NCBI GenBank assembly: GCA_900553355.1
Contig: USDK01000004.1
Location: forward strand, 11,062 to 75,061
DNA from: an uncultured Lachnospiraceae bacterium
GTDB lineage: Bacteria > Bacillota > Clostridia > Lachnospirales > Lachnospiraceae
DNA length: 64,000 nt
Direction of reading: 5' to 3'
Shown piece after piece: positions 36,210 through 45,179 of this stretch (position 1 is the first letter of the stretch; the number at the start of each line of letters is the position of its first letter). The translations under genes and the position numbers were made by a program. The notes beneath the pieces are model-generated. The model searched no databases and was not told where the DNA came from. It saw nothing but the letters and a program-made list of their open reading frames with translations.

Positions 36210-37199
36210 ATGTCAGCAGATATAGGAATTGATCTGGGAACGGCCAGCGTTCTTGTGTACGTCAAGGGCAAGGGTGTGATCTTAAAAGAGCCATCCGTGG
36301 TGGCCTTTGACAGAGACTCAAATGCCATCAAGGCTATCGGCGAAGAAGCGCGTCTGATGCTTGGCAGAACGCCGGGAAATATCATCGCAGTGCGTCCGCT
36401 GCGCCAGGGAGTGATCTCAGATTATACAGTTACGGAAAAGATGATCAAGTACTTCGTACAGAAGGCCTTGGGAAAACGTACATTTAAAAAGCCGCGCATC
36501 AGCATCTGCGTGCCAAGCGGCGTCACCGAAGTGGAACGCAAGGCGGTAGAGGAGGCTACCTATGCCGCGGGCGCCCGGGAGGTGAATCTGATCGAGGAAC
36601 CCGTAGCGGCGGCCATCGGTGCGGGGATCGACATCTCAAAACCCTGTGGAAATATGATCGTCGATATCGGAGGAGGAACTTCGGATATCGCGGTGATCTC
36701 CCTTGGGGGAACGGTGGTTAACACATCTATCAAGCTGGCGGGAGACGATTTTGATGAAGCGATCGTCCGGTTTATGAGGAAAAAGCACAATCTTCTGATC
36801 GGGGAACGCACAGCAGAGGATATCAAGATCAAAATTGGGACGACCTATCCGCTGATCGAAGAAGAGTCCATGGAAGTAAGGGGGAGAAATCTGGTCACCG
36901 GCCTTCCGAAGACGGTGACGGTGACTTCTTCTGAGACAGAGGAGGCACTGCGGGAGACAACGGGACAGATCGTTGAGGCGGTGATCAGTGTGCTGGAGCG
37001 CACACCTCCGGAATTATCGGCAGATATTCTGGACCGGGGGATCATGCTGACCGGCGGCGGATCCATGCTTCGCGGACTGGAAGAGCTGATCGAGGAAAAG
37101 ACCGGCATTAATACCATGACGGCAGAGGAGCCGATGCAGGTAGTTGCCATCGGCACCGGACAGTTTGTAGAATTTGCAGGCGGGCGAAAAGATTACTGA
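36210..37199 (+). CDS. mreB: Rod shape-determining protein MreB
   Basis: The 329-residue bacterial actin organises lateral wall synthesis. Motifs: phosphate 1 GIDLGTASVLVYVKGKG, connect 1 VPSGVTEVERKAV, IEEPVAAAIGAGIDI, phosphate 2 MIVDIGGGTSDIAVISLGG, and adenosine MLTGGGSMLRGL. The ATG at 36210 follows AAGGGGAATAAGG; 20 upstream codons overlap the promoter. Its stop overlaps the recD2 start by one base. mreC and mreD do not follow, so this may be an Mbl/MreBH-type paralogue. Confidence 0.93.
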   Translation: MSADIGIDLGTASVLVYVKGKGVILKEPSVVAFDRDSNAIKAIGEEARLMLGRTPGNIIAVRPLRQGVISDYTVTEKMIKYFVQKALGKRTFKKPRISICVPSGVTEVERKAVEEATYAAGAREVNLIEEPVAAAIGAGIDISKPCGNMIVDIGGGTSDIAVISLGGTVVNTSIKLAGDDFDEAIVRFMRKKHNLLIGERTAEDIKIKIGTTYPLIEEESMEVRGRNLVTGLPKTVTVTSSETEEALRETTGQIVEAVISVLERTPPELSADILDRGIMLTGGGSMLRGLEELIEEKTGINTMTAEEPMQVVAIGTGQFVEFAGGRKDY

Positions 37200-39406
37200 T
37201 GGAAGAGATAAAAGGATATATAGAGCACATTGTATACCGGAACGAAGATAACGGGTATACAGTATTTCATCTGAATAATGACGATGGGGAAGTGACCTGC
37301 GTGGGGAATTTTCACTTCATTGAGGAAGGTGAACTTCTGAAGATGGAGGGAGAGTACACCACGCATAAACTTTATGGCCTGCAGTTTTCCGTAAAGTCTT
37401 CGGAAGTCTGTGAGCCGGAAGACCTGGTGTCTATCGAACGCTATCTGGGCTCCGGCGCCATCAAAGGCGTGGGAGCGGCCCTGGCAGGAAGGATCGTGCA
37501 GAAGTTTAAGGAGGACACCTTCCGGATCATCGAGGAAGAACCGGAGCGTCTTGCTGAGGTAAAGGGAATCAGTGAACGGAAGGCGAGAGAGATCGCCGTG
37601 CAGGCTGAGGAAAAAAAGGACATGCGGCGTGCGATGATCTATCTGCAGAAATATGGAATCTCCACTACACTGGCGGCAAAGATCTACCAGCACTACGGCA
37701 GAAGCGTTTACCGGGTGATTGAGGAAAATCCCTACCAGCTGGCAGACGATGTGGCCGGAGTCGGCTTCAAGACGGCGGATGAGATCGCAGCCAGAGTAGG
37801 GATACATACGGACTCCGATTACCGGATCCGAAGCGGCATTTTCTATACACTGATGCAGAGTATCGGGGAAGGACATGTATATCTTTTGCGGGATGCGCTG
37901 ACATGGAGGGCCGGGAAGCTGCTGGAAGTAGAGATTGAAAATATAGAGAACTATCTGATGGATCTGTCTATCGAAAAAAAGGTGGTCATCAAGGAAGCAG
38001 AGGACGGTGTACGGGTTTATTCATCCAGATTTTATTATATGGAACTGAATGTGGCGAAAATGCTGCATGATCTGAATATTTCAGAAGAGATTCCCCAGGA
38101 GCGGCTGATGGCCCGGCTTGCGAAGATTGAAGATCAGACAGGACTGTGTCTGGATGAGATGCAGAGACAGGCTGTGACAGAGGCGGCAAGGAGAGGAATC
38201 CTGGTGCTGACAGGAGGTCCGGGTACCGGAAAGACTACCACCATCAATGCCATGATCCGCCTGTTTGAGAGCGAAGGAATGACGATCCAGCTGGCGGCGC
38301 CTACAGGAAGGGCGGCAAAGCGGATGACGGAGACCACAGGATATGAGGCGTCTACCATCCACCGGCTTCTGGAAGTCAGCGGCAATCCGGAAGATGAGAG
38401 TATCGGAGGATTTCAGAGAAATGAAGAGAATCCACTGGATACGGACGTTCTGATCATTGATGAGGTGTCCATGGTGGATCTGCCATTGATGAATGCGCTG
38501 TTAAAGGCGGTGATCCCGGGAACCAGGCTGATCCTGGTAGGTGACCAGAACCAGCTTCCCAGCGTGGGGCCGGGCAGTGTGCTGAAAGACATCATTGCAT
38601 CCCATTGTTTCCCGGTCGTGATGCTGACGAAGATTTTCCGACAGGCCGGAGAAAGTGATATCGTTGTAAACGCCCACAAGATCAACAGAGGAGAGCCGGT
38701 TATCCTGGACAATAAGAGCCGAGATTTCTTTTTCTTAAAGCGGCAGGAAGCCGATGTGATCATCAGCGTGATCCTGACGCTGATCCAGAAGAAACTGCCC
38801 AAATATGTGGATGCCAGGACTTATGATATCCAGGTGCTGACGCCTATGCGAAAAGGTCTGCTGGGAGTAGAAAGGCTGAACCGCATCCTGCAGCAGTATC
38901 TGAATCCGCCGTCTCCAGATAAGGCAGAAAGGGAATATGCAGATCACCTGTTCCGGGAAGGGGACAAGGTAATGCAGATCAGGAATAACTACCAGCTGGA
39001 GTGGGAGATCCGGACAAAATATGGCCTGACAGTCGACAAAGGACAGGGTGTATTTAACGGGGACATGGGAATTGTAAGAGAAATCAATCCTTATGAAGAG
39101 ACCATGACGGTGGAGTATGATGAACACAGACAAGTGACGTACGCGTACAGCATGATGGATGAGCTGGAGCTGGCTTATGCCATCACCGTACATAAGTCAC
39201 AGGGGAGTGAATACCCGGCAGTGGTAATCCCGCTGCTTAGGGGACCGAGACAGCTGTTCCACAGAAATCTTCTGTATACGGCTGTAACAAGGGCAAGAAA
39301 GTGTGTTACTCTGGTGGGAAGCGAGGCAGTTTTCCAGGAGATGATCCAGAACAATCAGGATCAGAAGCGTAATACGAGTCTTGCAGAAAGAATCCGGGAA
39401 TTTTAG
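37199..39406 (+). CDS. recD2: RecD2-type ATP-dependent DNA helicase
   Basis: A 735-residue superfamily 1B 5'-3' helicase. The N-terminal OB-like part (about 1-90: IEHIVYRNEDNGYTVFHL) is followed by helix-hairpin-helix repeats (GSGAIKGVGAALAGRIV, VKGISERKAREI, DDVAGVGFKTADEIA). The motor has Walker A LTGGPGTGKTTT, motif II IIDEVSMVD, VGDQNQLPSVGPG, and a late AITVHKSQGSEYP with TAVTRARK. The HhH region marks RecD2, which acts without RecBC. Confidence 0.96.
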   Translation: MEEIKGYIEHIVYRNEDNGYTVFHLNNDDGEVTCVGNFHFIEEGELLKMEGEYTTHKLYGLQFSVKSSEVCEPEDLVSIERYLGSGAIKGVGAALAGRIVQKFKEDTFRIIEEEPERLAEVKGISERKAREIAVQAEEKKDMRRAMIYLQKYGISTTLAAKIYQHYGRSVYRVIEENPYQLADDVAGVGFKTADEIAARVGIHTDSDYRIRSGIFYTLMQSIGEGHVYLLRDALTWRAGKLLEVEIENIENYLMDLSIEKKVVIKEAEDGVRVYSSRFYYMELNVAKMLHDLNISEEIPQERLMARLAKIEDQTGLCLDEMQRQAVTEAARRGILVLTGGPGTGKTTTINAMIRLFESEGMTIQLAAPTGRAAKRMTETTGYEASTIHRLLEVSGNPEDESIGGFQRNEENPLDTDVLIIDEVSMVDLPLMNALLKAVIPGTRLILVGDQNQLPSVGPGSVLKDIIASHCFPVVMLTKIFRQAGESDIVVNAHKINRGEPVILDNKSRDFFFLKRQEADVIISVILTLIQKKLPKYVDARTYDIQVLTPMRKGLLGVERLNRILQQYLNPPSPDKAEREYADHLFREGDKVMQIRNNYQLEWEIRTKYGLTVDKGQGVFNGDMGIVREINPYEETMTVEYDEHRQVTYAYSMMDELELAYAITVHKSQGSEYPAVVIPLLRGPRQLFHRNLLYTAVTRARKCVTLVGSEAVFQEMIQNNQDQKRNTSLAERIREF

Positions 39407-40123
39407 ATGAACCTGACTTATATTTTTACACAGATCCAAAAGCTTTTGTGGCCGGAAGTCTGCCCGTTCTGTGGGAAGGCCAGCAATAGCGGAATCTGTC
39501 AGAAGTGCCGGAAACAATTGGAAAAATTAAAGATCAAAGAGCCCAGGTGTATGCAGTGTGGCAGGCCTGTCCGATATATGGAGCAGGAATATTGCCATGA
39601 CTGCAGTAAGACCCGGCATTCTTATGACCAGGGCTACAGTCTCTGGCTTCACAGGAAGCCTGTCAGTCAATCCATTTATCGTTTTAAATATCACAATCAG
39701 AGAAGATATGCCATACACTATGTAGAAGAGCTCCAAAAAGAGTACGCCCCGCAGATCAGAAGCTGGCAGGTCGAAAAGATCATGCCGGTTCCGCTCCACA
39801 GAAAAAGAATGAGAAAAAGGGGCTATAACCAGGCAGAACTGATCGCAGAGATACTGGGAAAGGTTCTGGACATTCCGGTAGATAAGGATAGTCTTAGGAG
39901 GAGCAAGGATACGATTCCCCAGAAGGAGTTAGGGAGGAGAGAGCGGGAGAGGAATATGGAGGGAGCCTTCTCCCTTTCTGACACCTTCATGCCGGCAGGA
40001 ACAGTACTTTTGATCGATGATATCTATACAACCGGAAGTACGCTGAATGCAGCGGCTGCAGCACTGAAAAAGAGAGGAGTCCAAAAAGTCTATTTTCTAA
40101 CGATAAGTATTGGACAAGGATAA
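39407..40123 (+). CDS. comF: ComF family phosphoribosyltransferase-like protein
   Basis: A 238-residue protein with an N-terminal zinc-binding region (CPFCGKASNSGICQKC, then CMQCGRPV and CHDC). The C-terminal PRTase-type fold has the PRPP loop VLLIDDIYTTGSTLNAAA. ComF family members take part in DNA uptake in competent bacteria; in non-competent ones the role is unclear. The ATG directly follows the recD2 stop, so they are one transcript. Confidence 0.92.
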   Translation: MNLTYIFTQIQKLLWPEVCPFCGKASNSGICQKCRKQLEKLKIKEPRCMQCGRPVRYMEQEYCHDCSKTRHSYDQGYSLWLHRKPVSQSIYRFKYHNQRRYAIHYVEELQKEYAPQIRSWQVEKIMPVPLHRKRMRKRGYNQAELIAEILGKVLDIPVDKDSLRRSKDTIPQKELGRRERERNMEGAFSLSDTFMPAGTVLLIDDIYTTGSTLNAAAAALKKRGVQKVYFLTISIGQG

Positions 40124-40139
40124 GGATATTTGTTATACT
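40111..40139 (+). promoter_or_regulatory. Promoter for the membrane-protein pair
   Basis: TGGACA (40111-40116) and TATACT (40134-40139) are 17 bp apart with a TGT extended -10. It overlaps the end of comF. Confidence 0.55.
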
Positions 40140-40180
40140 GAAAATGATGTTTAGATGAGAAAAATCATTTGAGGTGCATG

Positions 40181-40582
40181 ATGTTAGATGAGAAGAAAGT
40201 GAAGTTAATGACACGCCTGGCTTTTTATGAGGAGACGCAGGGCAAGGAAGATTTTAAGATCAGCGCGTATTACCGCAAGGACTACGTAAGCCTCCATATG
40301 TTGTGCTCTTTTATCTGGGTGACCATCGGCTATGTCTGCATAGTTGCTCTGGCAGTGCTTGCCGGTCTGGACAGTCTGCTGGGAAATATGTCTATGGCAG
40401 TGATCGTTCTGATCGGAGGAATGGCGATTGTTGGATGGCTGGCAGTGGTTATTATCTATATGATGATCACCAGCCATATTTATAATGAAAAGCATAAGAA
40501 TTCGAGACAGAGGGTCAAAAAGTATAATCATGATCTGACCAGACTTCTGAAAATGTATGCTCATTCAGACTCACAGAAGTAA
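40181..40582 (+). CDS. Small two-helix membrane protein, unknown function
   Basis: A protein of 133 residues. The start at 40181 has GAGG six bases upstream; an ATG directly before it is too close. A charged N-terminus (about 1-35) is followed by two hydrophobic helices (SFIWVTIGYVCIVALAVLAG and the AVIVLIGGMAIVGWLAVVII region) and a basic, helical C-terminus (about 105-133). No domain recognised. Next gene starts 19 bases later, so the two are probably translated from one message. Confidence 0.7.
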   Translation: MLDEKKVKLMTRLAFYEETQGKEDFKISAYYRKDYVSLHMLCSFIWVTIGYVCIVALAVLAGLDSLLGNMSMAVIVLIGGMAIVGWLAVVIIYMMITSHIYNEKHKNSRQRVKKYNHDLTRLLKMYAHSDSQK

Positions 40583-40601
40583 GGAAAAAGGAGATAGACA
40601 G

Positions 40602-41648
40602 ATGGATACAATCTATGTATTACGTGGGCGCATGCAAGAAATATATGCGCAGTATACAAAAATCATTAATAAAGTATGTCAGTTCATCCTGGCGGCGGCC
40701 GTGTTTGGCCTGATCAATCATAATGTGGGATTCATGGATGCACTGGCGTCACCGGTGGCGGCACTCGCTCTTGCGATTATATGTGCCTTCCTGCCGCTGA
40801 TCGTTACGGTTCTTGTAGCTACGGCTCTGGTGCTGGCACATATGTTTTCAGTTTCGCTTGGAGTGCTGCTGGTGACAGCGGCTGTGTTTCTGGTTCTGTA
40901 TATTTTTTATCTGCGGCTGACGCCGAAGATGGCTCTTCTGGTACTGCTGACGCCGATCGCATTTTTCCTTAAGATACCATATGTGATCCCTGTTGCCTGC
41001 GGACTGGTATTGTCTCCGGTCAGCCTGGTGGCGGTAGTCAGTGGGACGATCGTGTTTTACATGCTGGAATACGTCAGAAAAAATGCATCTTCCCTGGAAG
41101 GAAGTGCAGATCTTTTGACTCAGGTTACTACCTGCCTGAAGCAGGTGTTTCAGAATAAAGAGATGTGGATTGTGGTAGTTGCCTTTATTATCTGCTGCTT
41201 CCTGGTATATACACTGCGCCGGCAGGCGATGGACCATGCATGGAAAATCGCGATTGTGGCTGGAGCAGTTGCCAATATCGTTGTGATCGCAGTGGGAGAT
41301 ATTGCGTTTGGCGTACATACCTCTTATGGGGCTTTGATCGGAGGAAGCATTGCCGCGGTTGTTGTGGGACTGATCCTTGAATTGTTCTTCTTTACCGTAG
41401 ATTATGCAAGAAGTGAGAATCTTCAGTTCGAAGATGATGAATACTATTATTATGTGAAGGCTGTGCCGAAGATCTCGATCTCAACACCTGAGAAGACGGT
41501 AAAGAGGATCAACGAACGGCAGGAGACTGAGATCATTGATGCAGAAGAAGTCCGCAAGAAAGCCAGAAAAAGGCGTGATATGAAAGATGTAGATAAAATG
41601 CTTCTGACCCAGAGCATGGAACAAGACCTGGGCATGAAAAAGAAATAG
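40602..41648 (+). CDS. Multi-pass membrane protein, unknown function
   Basis: A 348-residue protein with about eight hydrophobic helices between residues 25 and 285 and a charged cytosolic tail (290-348: PEKTVKRINERQETEIIDAEEVRKKARKRR in part). No transporter signature recognised. It follows the small membrane protein and precedes cdaA by 50 bases. It may be functionally tied to either; there is no direct evidence. AAGGAG-type RBS precedes the ATG at 40602. Confidence 0.72.
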   Translation: MDTIYVLRGRMQEIYAQYTKIINKVCQFILAAAVFGLINHNVGFMDALASPVAALALAIICAFLPLIVTVLVATALVLAHMFSVSLGVLLVTAAVFLVLYIFYLRLTPKMALLVLLTPIAFFLKIPYVIPVACGLVLSPVSLVAVVSGTIVFYMLEYVRKNASSLEGSADLLTQVTTCLKQVFQNKEMWIVVVAFIICCFLVYTLRRQAMDHAWKIAIVAGAVANIVVIAVGDIAFGVHTSYGALIGGSIAAVVVGLILELFFFTVDYARSENLQFEDDEYYYYVKAVPKISISTPEKTVKRINERQETEIIDAEEVRKKARKRRDMKDVDKMLLTQSMEQDLGMKKK

Positions 41649-41698
41649 TTCTGAAATTTTAAAAGTCGATTAATAAATAGAGAAAGAGGGGTGAAAAA

Positions 41699-42583
41699 AT
41701 GAGACAGCTGCTTGAGGGACTGGCAGACAAATACGCACTGGAGTTTTATTTTCCCAACATACAGGTTACAGATGTGGTTGAGGTACTCATCCTCACATTT
41801 CTGATCTACCAGATCATGGTCTGGATCAAGAACACAAAAGCCTGGATGCTGCTCCGTGGGATCCTGGTCCTTGCTGTATTCATTTTATTAGCCGTCATCT
41901 TTAACATGCATACCATTCTGTTTATCGCAGAAAATCTGGTGACTGTTATGGCGACAGCAGCTGTGGTGGTCTTTCAGCCGGAGCTGCGGCGTGGACTGGA
42001 AAAGCTGGGAGAGCGAAAGTTTCTTGTTTCGGTCGTGCCCTTTGAGGCCAATAAGGAGAAGTCTCATTTCAGCGAACAGACAAGAGAGAGCATGATCGAG
42101 GCTGCCTATGCAATGGGAAGTGTAAAGACAGGAGCTTTGATCGTAGTAGAGCAGGCGATTCACCTGAATGAATATGAAAGCACCGGAATCCAGATGGACT
42201 GTCTGGTGTCCAGCCAGGTCCTGATCAATATATTTGAGCATAATACCCCGCTTCATGACGGGGCGATTATCGTGCGTGGAGACAGGATCGTGTCTGCGAC
42301 CTGTTATCTTCCGCTGTCTGACAATATGAATATCAGCAAAGAACTGGGTACCAGACATCGTGCAGCGCTGGGGATGAGCGAAGTCAGCGACGCGCTGGTG
42401 ATCGTAGTTTCTGAGGAGACAGGAGCGGTTTCCGTTGCACAGGGAGGTCAGCTTTACCGGGATATCAAAGAGGAAGAGCTGCGGAAGATGCTGATGGATA
42501 TCCAGGCGACGAAAAAGGAAACCGGAAGATTTCGTGCATTATGGAAAGGAAGGCATAAGAATGAGAAAAAAACTGATGAATAA
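41699..42583 (+). CDS. cdaA: Diadenylate cyclase CdaA
   Basis: A 294-residue membrane enzyme that makes c-di-AMP from two ATP. Three N-terminal helices (about 25-95) precede the DAC domain (about 105-255) with the diagnostic HDGAIIVRG (DGA) and GTRHRAALGMSE (RHR) motifs. c-di-AMP controls potassium and osmolyte uptake and wall homeostasis. cdaR follows with a 23-base overlap. Confidence 0.97.
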   Translation: MRQLLEGLADKYALEFYFPNIQVTDVVEVLILTFLIYQIMVWIKNTKAWMLLRGILVLAVFILLAVIFNMHTILFIAENLVTVMATAAVVVFQPELRRGLEKLGERKFLVSVVPFEANKEKSHFSEQTRESMIEAAYAMGSVKTGALIVVEQAIHLNEYESTGIQMDCLVSSQVLINIFEHNTPLHDGAIIVRGDRIVSATCYLPLSDNMNISKELGTRHRAALGMSEVSDALVIVVSEETGAVSVAQGGQLYRDIKEEELRKMLMDIQATKKETGRFRALWKGRHKNEKKTDE

Positions 42584-43844
42584 TCTCAGCCTTAAAATAT
42601 TAGCCTTCCTGGCTGCAGTGATCATGTGGTTCCTGGTGGTTAATATTGATGATCCGGTTACAGATCAGACATTTTCTGACATACCGGTCACTGTGATCAA
42701 TGACAATATCGTGACAGATGCAAACCGCACATATCAGATCGTGGATGGAACGCAGGAAGTAGACGTGACCGTTACAGCGAAGCGCTCTGAACTCAGCAGG
42801 ATCAGTGCGGATGACATACAGGCGGTTGCGGACATGAAGGAATTGTCTCTGGGAACACAGATCCCGATCCAGGTCACGATTGAAGGACATTCTATCGAGT
42901 CTGCTTATTCGACTCCGAGAAACCTGCAGGTAGAGATTGAAGAAGAAGCAAGAAATAATTTCCCGATTACGCCGACTACGATTGGAACGGTACGGGAAGG
43001 ATATGTGATCGGAAATCTTCAGGCGGATCCGGCAGGAGTGACGATCCGCGGTCCGAAGAGCGTGATCAACAGCATCAACAGAGTCTGCGCAGAGGTAGAT
43101 GTGTCAGGCCTGTCCGAGAATGCGACCCTGGAAGCTTCTCTTATATTATATGATGCAAATAATAATGTTATCGATCAGACCCTCCTGGCGAACAATCTGG
43201 GAGAGGAAGGCGTATCTGTGGAAGTTGAGCTGTATCAGACCAAGAGTGTTCCAATCAGTCTGGATACATCCGGAATTACTGCTGCAGATGGTTACAGTAT
43301 CGGGGACATTACCTGTGAGCCGCAGGAAATCCAGATTTCCGGAGATGAAAATACGATCAAAGAGATCAGTGAAATCGAGATACCGGAAAGCGAACTGGAA
43401 CTGACGGGACTGACAGAGAGGACTGAACACACAGTAGATCTTACAGAATATCTCCCGGAAGGCGTAATACTGGTGGATTCCAATGCTAATAATGTGGTTG
43501 TGGCGATTTCGGTCAATCCGCCCGGAGCGCAGGTTTTTGAGGTCTCGACAAATTCTATCGTAGTCAGCAATCTGGCGGAAGGCCTCGAAGTCAATTATGG
43601 AACGACTGTGGATCTGGAGCTGCAGATCCGCGGACCGGAAGAGACGCTGGACAGCCTGTCCCTTGCGAAAAAAGTGACAATAGATCTGAAAGATTATACG
43701 GAGCCGGGGACCTATACAGTTCCGGTGAGTGTAGATCTTCCTAAGGGATGTACGCTTGTCAATGATGTACAGGTGGAGGTTGTGCTGCAGAAGACATCAG
43801 GGGATCAGACAGATCAGGATAAAAATACAAATGAGAGCGAATAG
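42561..43844 (+). CDS. cdaR: CdaR / YbbR-domain regulator of CdaA
   Basis: A 427-residue protein with a single N-terminal membrane anchor (LKILAFLAAVIMWFLVVNI) and an extracellular part of about four YbbR repeats (for example PVTVINDNIV, IPITPTTIGT-like, VPISLDTSG, VDLELQIRGP) and an acidic tail. CdaR proteins bind CdaA and tune its activity. The ATG at 42561 lies within the end of cdaA, giving translational coupling. The glmM usually third in this operon is absent here. Confidence 0.93.
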   Translation: MRKKLMNNLSLKILAFLAAVIMWFLVVNIDDPVTDQTFSDIPVTVINDNIVTDANRTYQIVDGTQEVDVTVTAKRSELSRISADDIQAVADMKELSLGTQIPIQVTIEGHSIESAYSTPRNLQVEIEEEARNNFPITPTTIGTVREGYVIGNLQADPAGVTIRGPKSVINSINRVCAEVDVSGLSENATLEASLILYDANNNVIDQTLLANNLGEEGVSVEVELYQTKSVPISLDTSGITAADGYSIGDITCEPQEIQISGDENTIKEISEIEIPESELELTGLTERTEHTVDLTEYLPEGVILVDSNANNVVVAISVNPPGAQVFEVSTNSIVVSNLAEGLEVNYGTTVDLELQIRGPEETLDSLSLAKKVTIDLKDYTEPGTYTVPVSVDLPKGCTLVNDVQVEVVLQKTSGDQTDQDKNTNESE

Positions 43845-43856
43845 GGGGACCCGATT

Positions 43857-44120
43857 ATGATTCGGCAAAGTGTGATAATTACCAATCCGACCGGATTACA
43901 TTTAAGACCTGCAGGAATCTTCTGTAATGTTGCCAGCAGATATCAGTGCAGGGTGACTTTCGAATATGACGAGACAACAGCTAATGCAAAGAGTGTCTTA
44001 AGCGTGCTGGGAGCCTGCATTAAAAAGGGCGATGAAATTACGCTTGTATGTGACGGCGAAGACGAAGAAGAAGCGATGGAAGCAATGCTTGAGGCGATCC
44101 ATGATGGGTTAGGAGAATAG
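43857..44120 (+). CDS. HPr-family phosphocarrier protein
   Basis: An 87-residue protein with the HPr fold. The active-site segment is GLHLRPAG, where His15 and Arg17 are kept but the usual Ala16 is Leu. The regulatory-serine segment is ANAKSVLSVLG, so Ser46 (the HPr kinase target) is present. It could act in PTS phosphotransfer or, as a Crh-like paralogue, mainly in carbon catabolite control. It follows cdaR by 12 bases, an unusual neighbour for a PTS protein. Confidence 0.88.
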   Translation: MIRQSVIITNPTGLHLRPAGIFCNVASRYQCRVTFEYDETTANAKSVLSVLGACIKKGDEITLVCDGEDEEEAMEAMLEAIHDGLGE

Positions 44121-44130
44121 CGCCATAAGA

Positions 44131-44970
44131 ATGAGCAGAAAGATTTTCATTTTCAGTCTGATATTAGCAGCGGCAGGAACCTGGGGATGTTCCCAGAAGG
44201 CCAGAGATACTGCCGCAGGAGTGGAAGAAACCATGACGTTTGTGGATGCACATGGGGAAGAACACAAGATGAAGATCGATCCGGATGTGGAAAAGAATCC
44301 CTATGATCCGGATGCTTTTCAGCTGGACGGAGTCCAGATGGCATATGAAGGGGAGGACATCTCTGATTACCGTCTGGGAGTAGATGTATCCTTTTATCAG
44401 GGGGAAATCGACTGGGAAAAGGTGAAGGCGGCAGGATATGATTTCGCGATCATCCGGCTGGGATATCGCGGATACGGGGAAGAGGGAAACATTCATCTTG
44501 ATGAGATGTATAAAACCAATATAGAAAATGCTTCCGCTGCCGGCCTGGATGTAGGCGTCTACTTTTTCGCCCAGGCTGTCAATGAGAAAGAGGCCAGAGA
44601 AGAGGCAGAATTTGTGATCGACCATCTGGAAGGATATGAGCTGGACATGCCGGTAGTGTATGATCCGGAATCCATCACCGGAGACGAATCCCGTACCCAG
44701 GATGTATCAGGAAAACAGTTCACCAAGAACGCGAGGGCTTTCTGTGAAGAGATAGAAAAGGCAGGATATGAATCCATGATATACAGCAATATGCTGTGGG
44801 AGGCCTATGAATTCGATCTGGCCAAACTGGCAGATTATCCCATCTGGTATGCAGATTACGAAGCGAAGCCACAGACCCCTTACAATTTCAGGATCTGGCA
44901 GTATACAGAATCCGGACAGGTAGACGGAATACAGGGAAATGTGGATCTGAATATTGAATTGATAAAATAA
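44131..44970 (+). CDS. GH25 lysozyme-like lipoprotein
   Basis: A 279-residue lipoprotein with lipobox TWGC (Cys about 20), a linker, then a GH25 muramidase domain (about 80-279). That domain has GVDVSFYQGEIDWEKVK, FAIIRLGYRG, VGVYFFAQA, the catalytic Asp-x-Glu in PVVYDPES, YSNMLWEAY, and IWQYTESGQVDGIQGNVDLN. It is expected to cut the MurNAc-GlcNAc bond of peptidoglycan outside the membrane. It starts 10 bases after the HPr-like gene, with GGAG about 17 bases before the ATG. Confidence 0.9.
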   Translation: MSRKIFIFSLILAAAGTWGCSQKARDTAAGVEETMTFVDAHGEEHKMKIDPDVEKNPYDPDAFQLDGVQMAYEGEDISDYRLGVDVSFYQGEIDWEKVKAAGYDFAIIRLGYRGYGEEGNIHLDEMYKTNIENASAAGLDVGVYFFAQAVNEKEAREEAEFVIDHLEGYELDMPVVYDPESITGDESRTQDVSGKQFTKNARAFCEEIEKAGYESMIYSNMLWEAYEFDLAKLADYPIWYADYEAKPQTPYNFRIWQYTESGQVDGIQGNVDLNIELIK

Positions 44971-44972
44971 TG

Positions 44973-45078
44973 AATGGGGACGGACACCTTGCGAACGGGG
45001 ACGTACACTTTTTGCAAAAGTGTACGTCCCCGTTCGCAAAAGTGGGTGTCCCCATTTGTGTTTGCCCCTGTCCCCATT
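44973..45078. repeat. REP/RAYT-like palindromic repeat
   Basis: AATGGGGACGGACAC opens a long nested hairpin: inner arms GGGGACGTACACTTTT and AAAAGTGTACGTCCCC, outer arms continuing to GGGTGTCCCCATT (to 45056). A trailing partial unit GCCCCTGTCCCCATTTAT ends at 45078. The GGGGAC/GTCCCC core with paired arms is the style of REP elements mobilised by REP-associated tyrosine transposases. It may also act as the terminator of the GH25 gene. Confidence 0.75.
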
Positions 45079-45179
45079 TATAAAATCAGTAACTAAGAAT
45101 TGCATATTTTGTCAGATTGTGCTAATGTAAAACTGTATCGGTATCAAAAAATATAGTAAGGGGAAAGAAGGAGGAGTGA

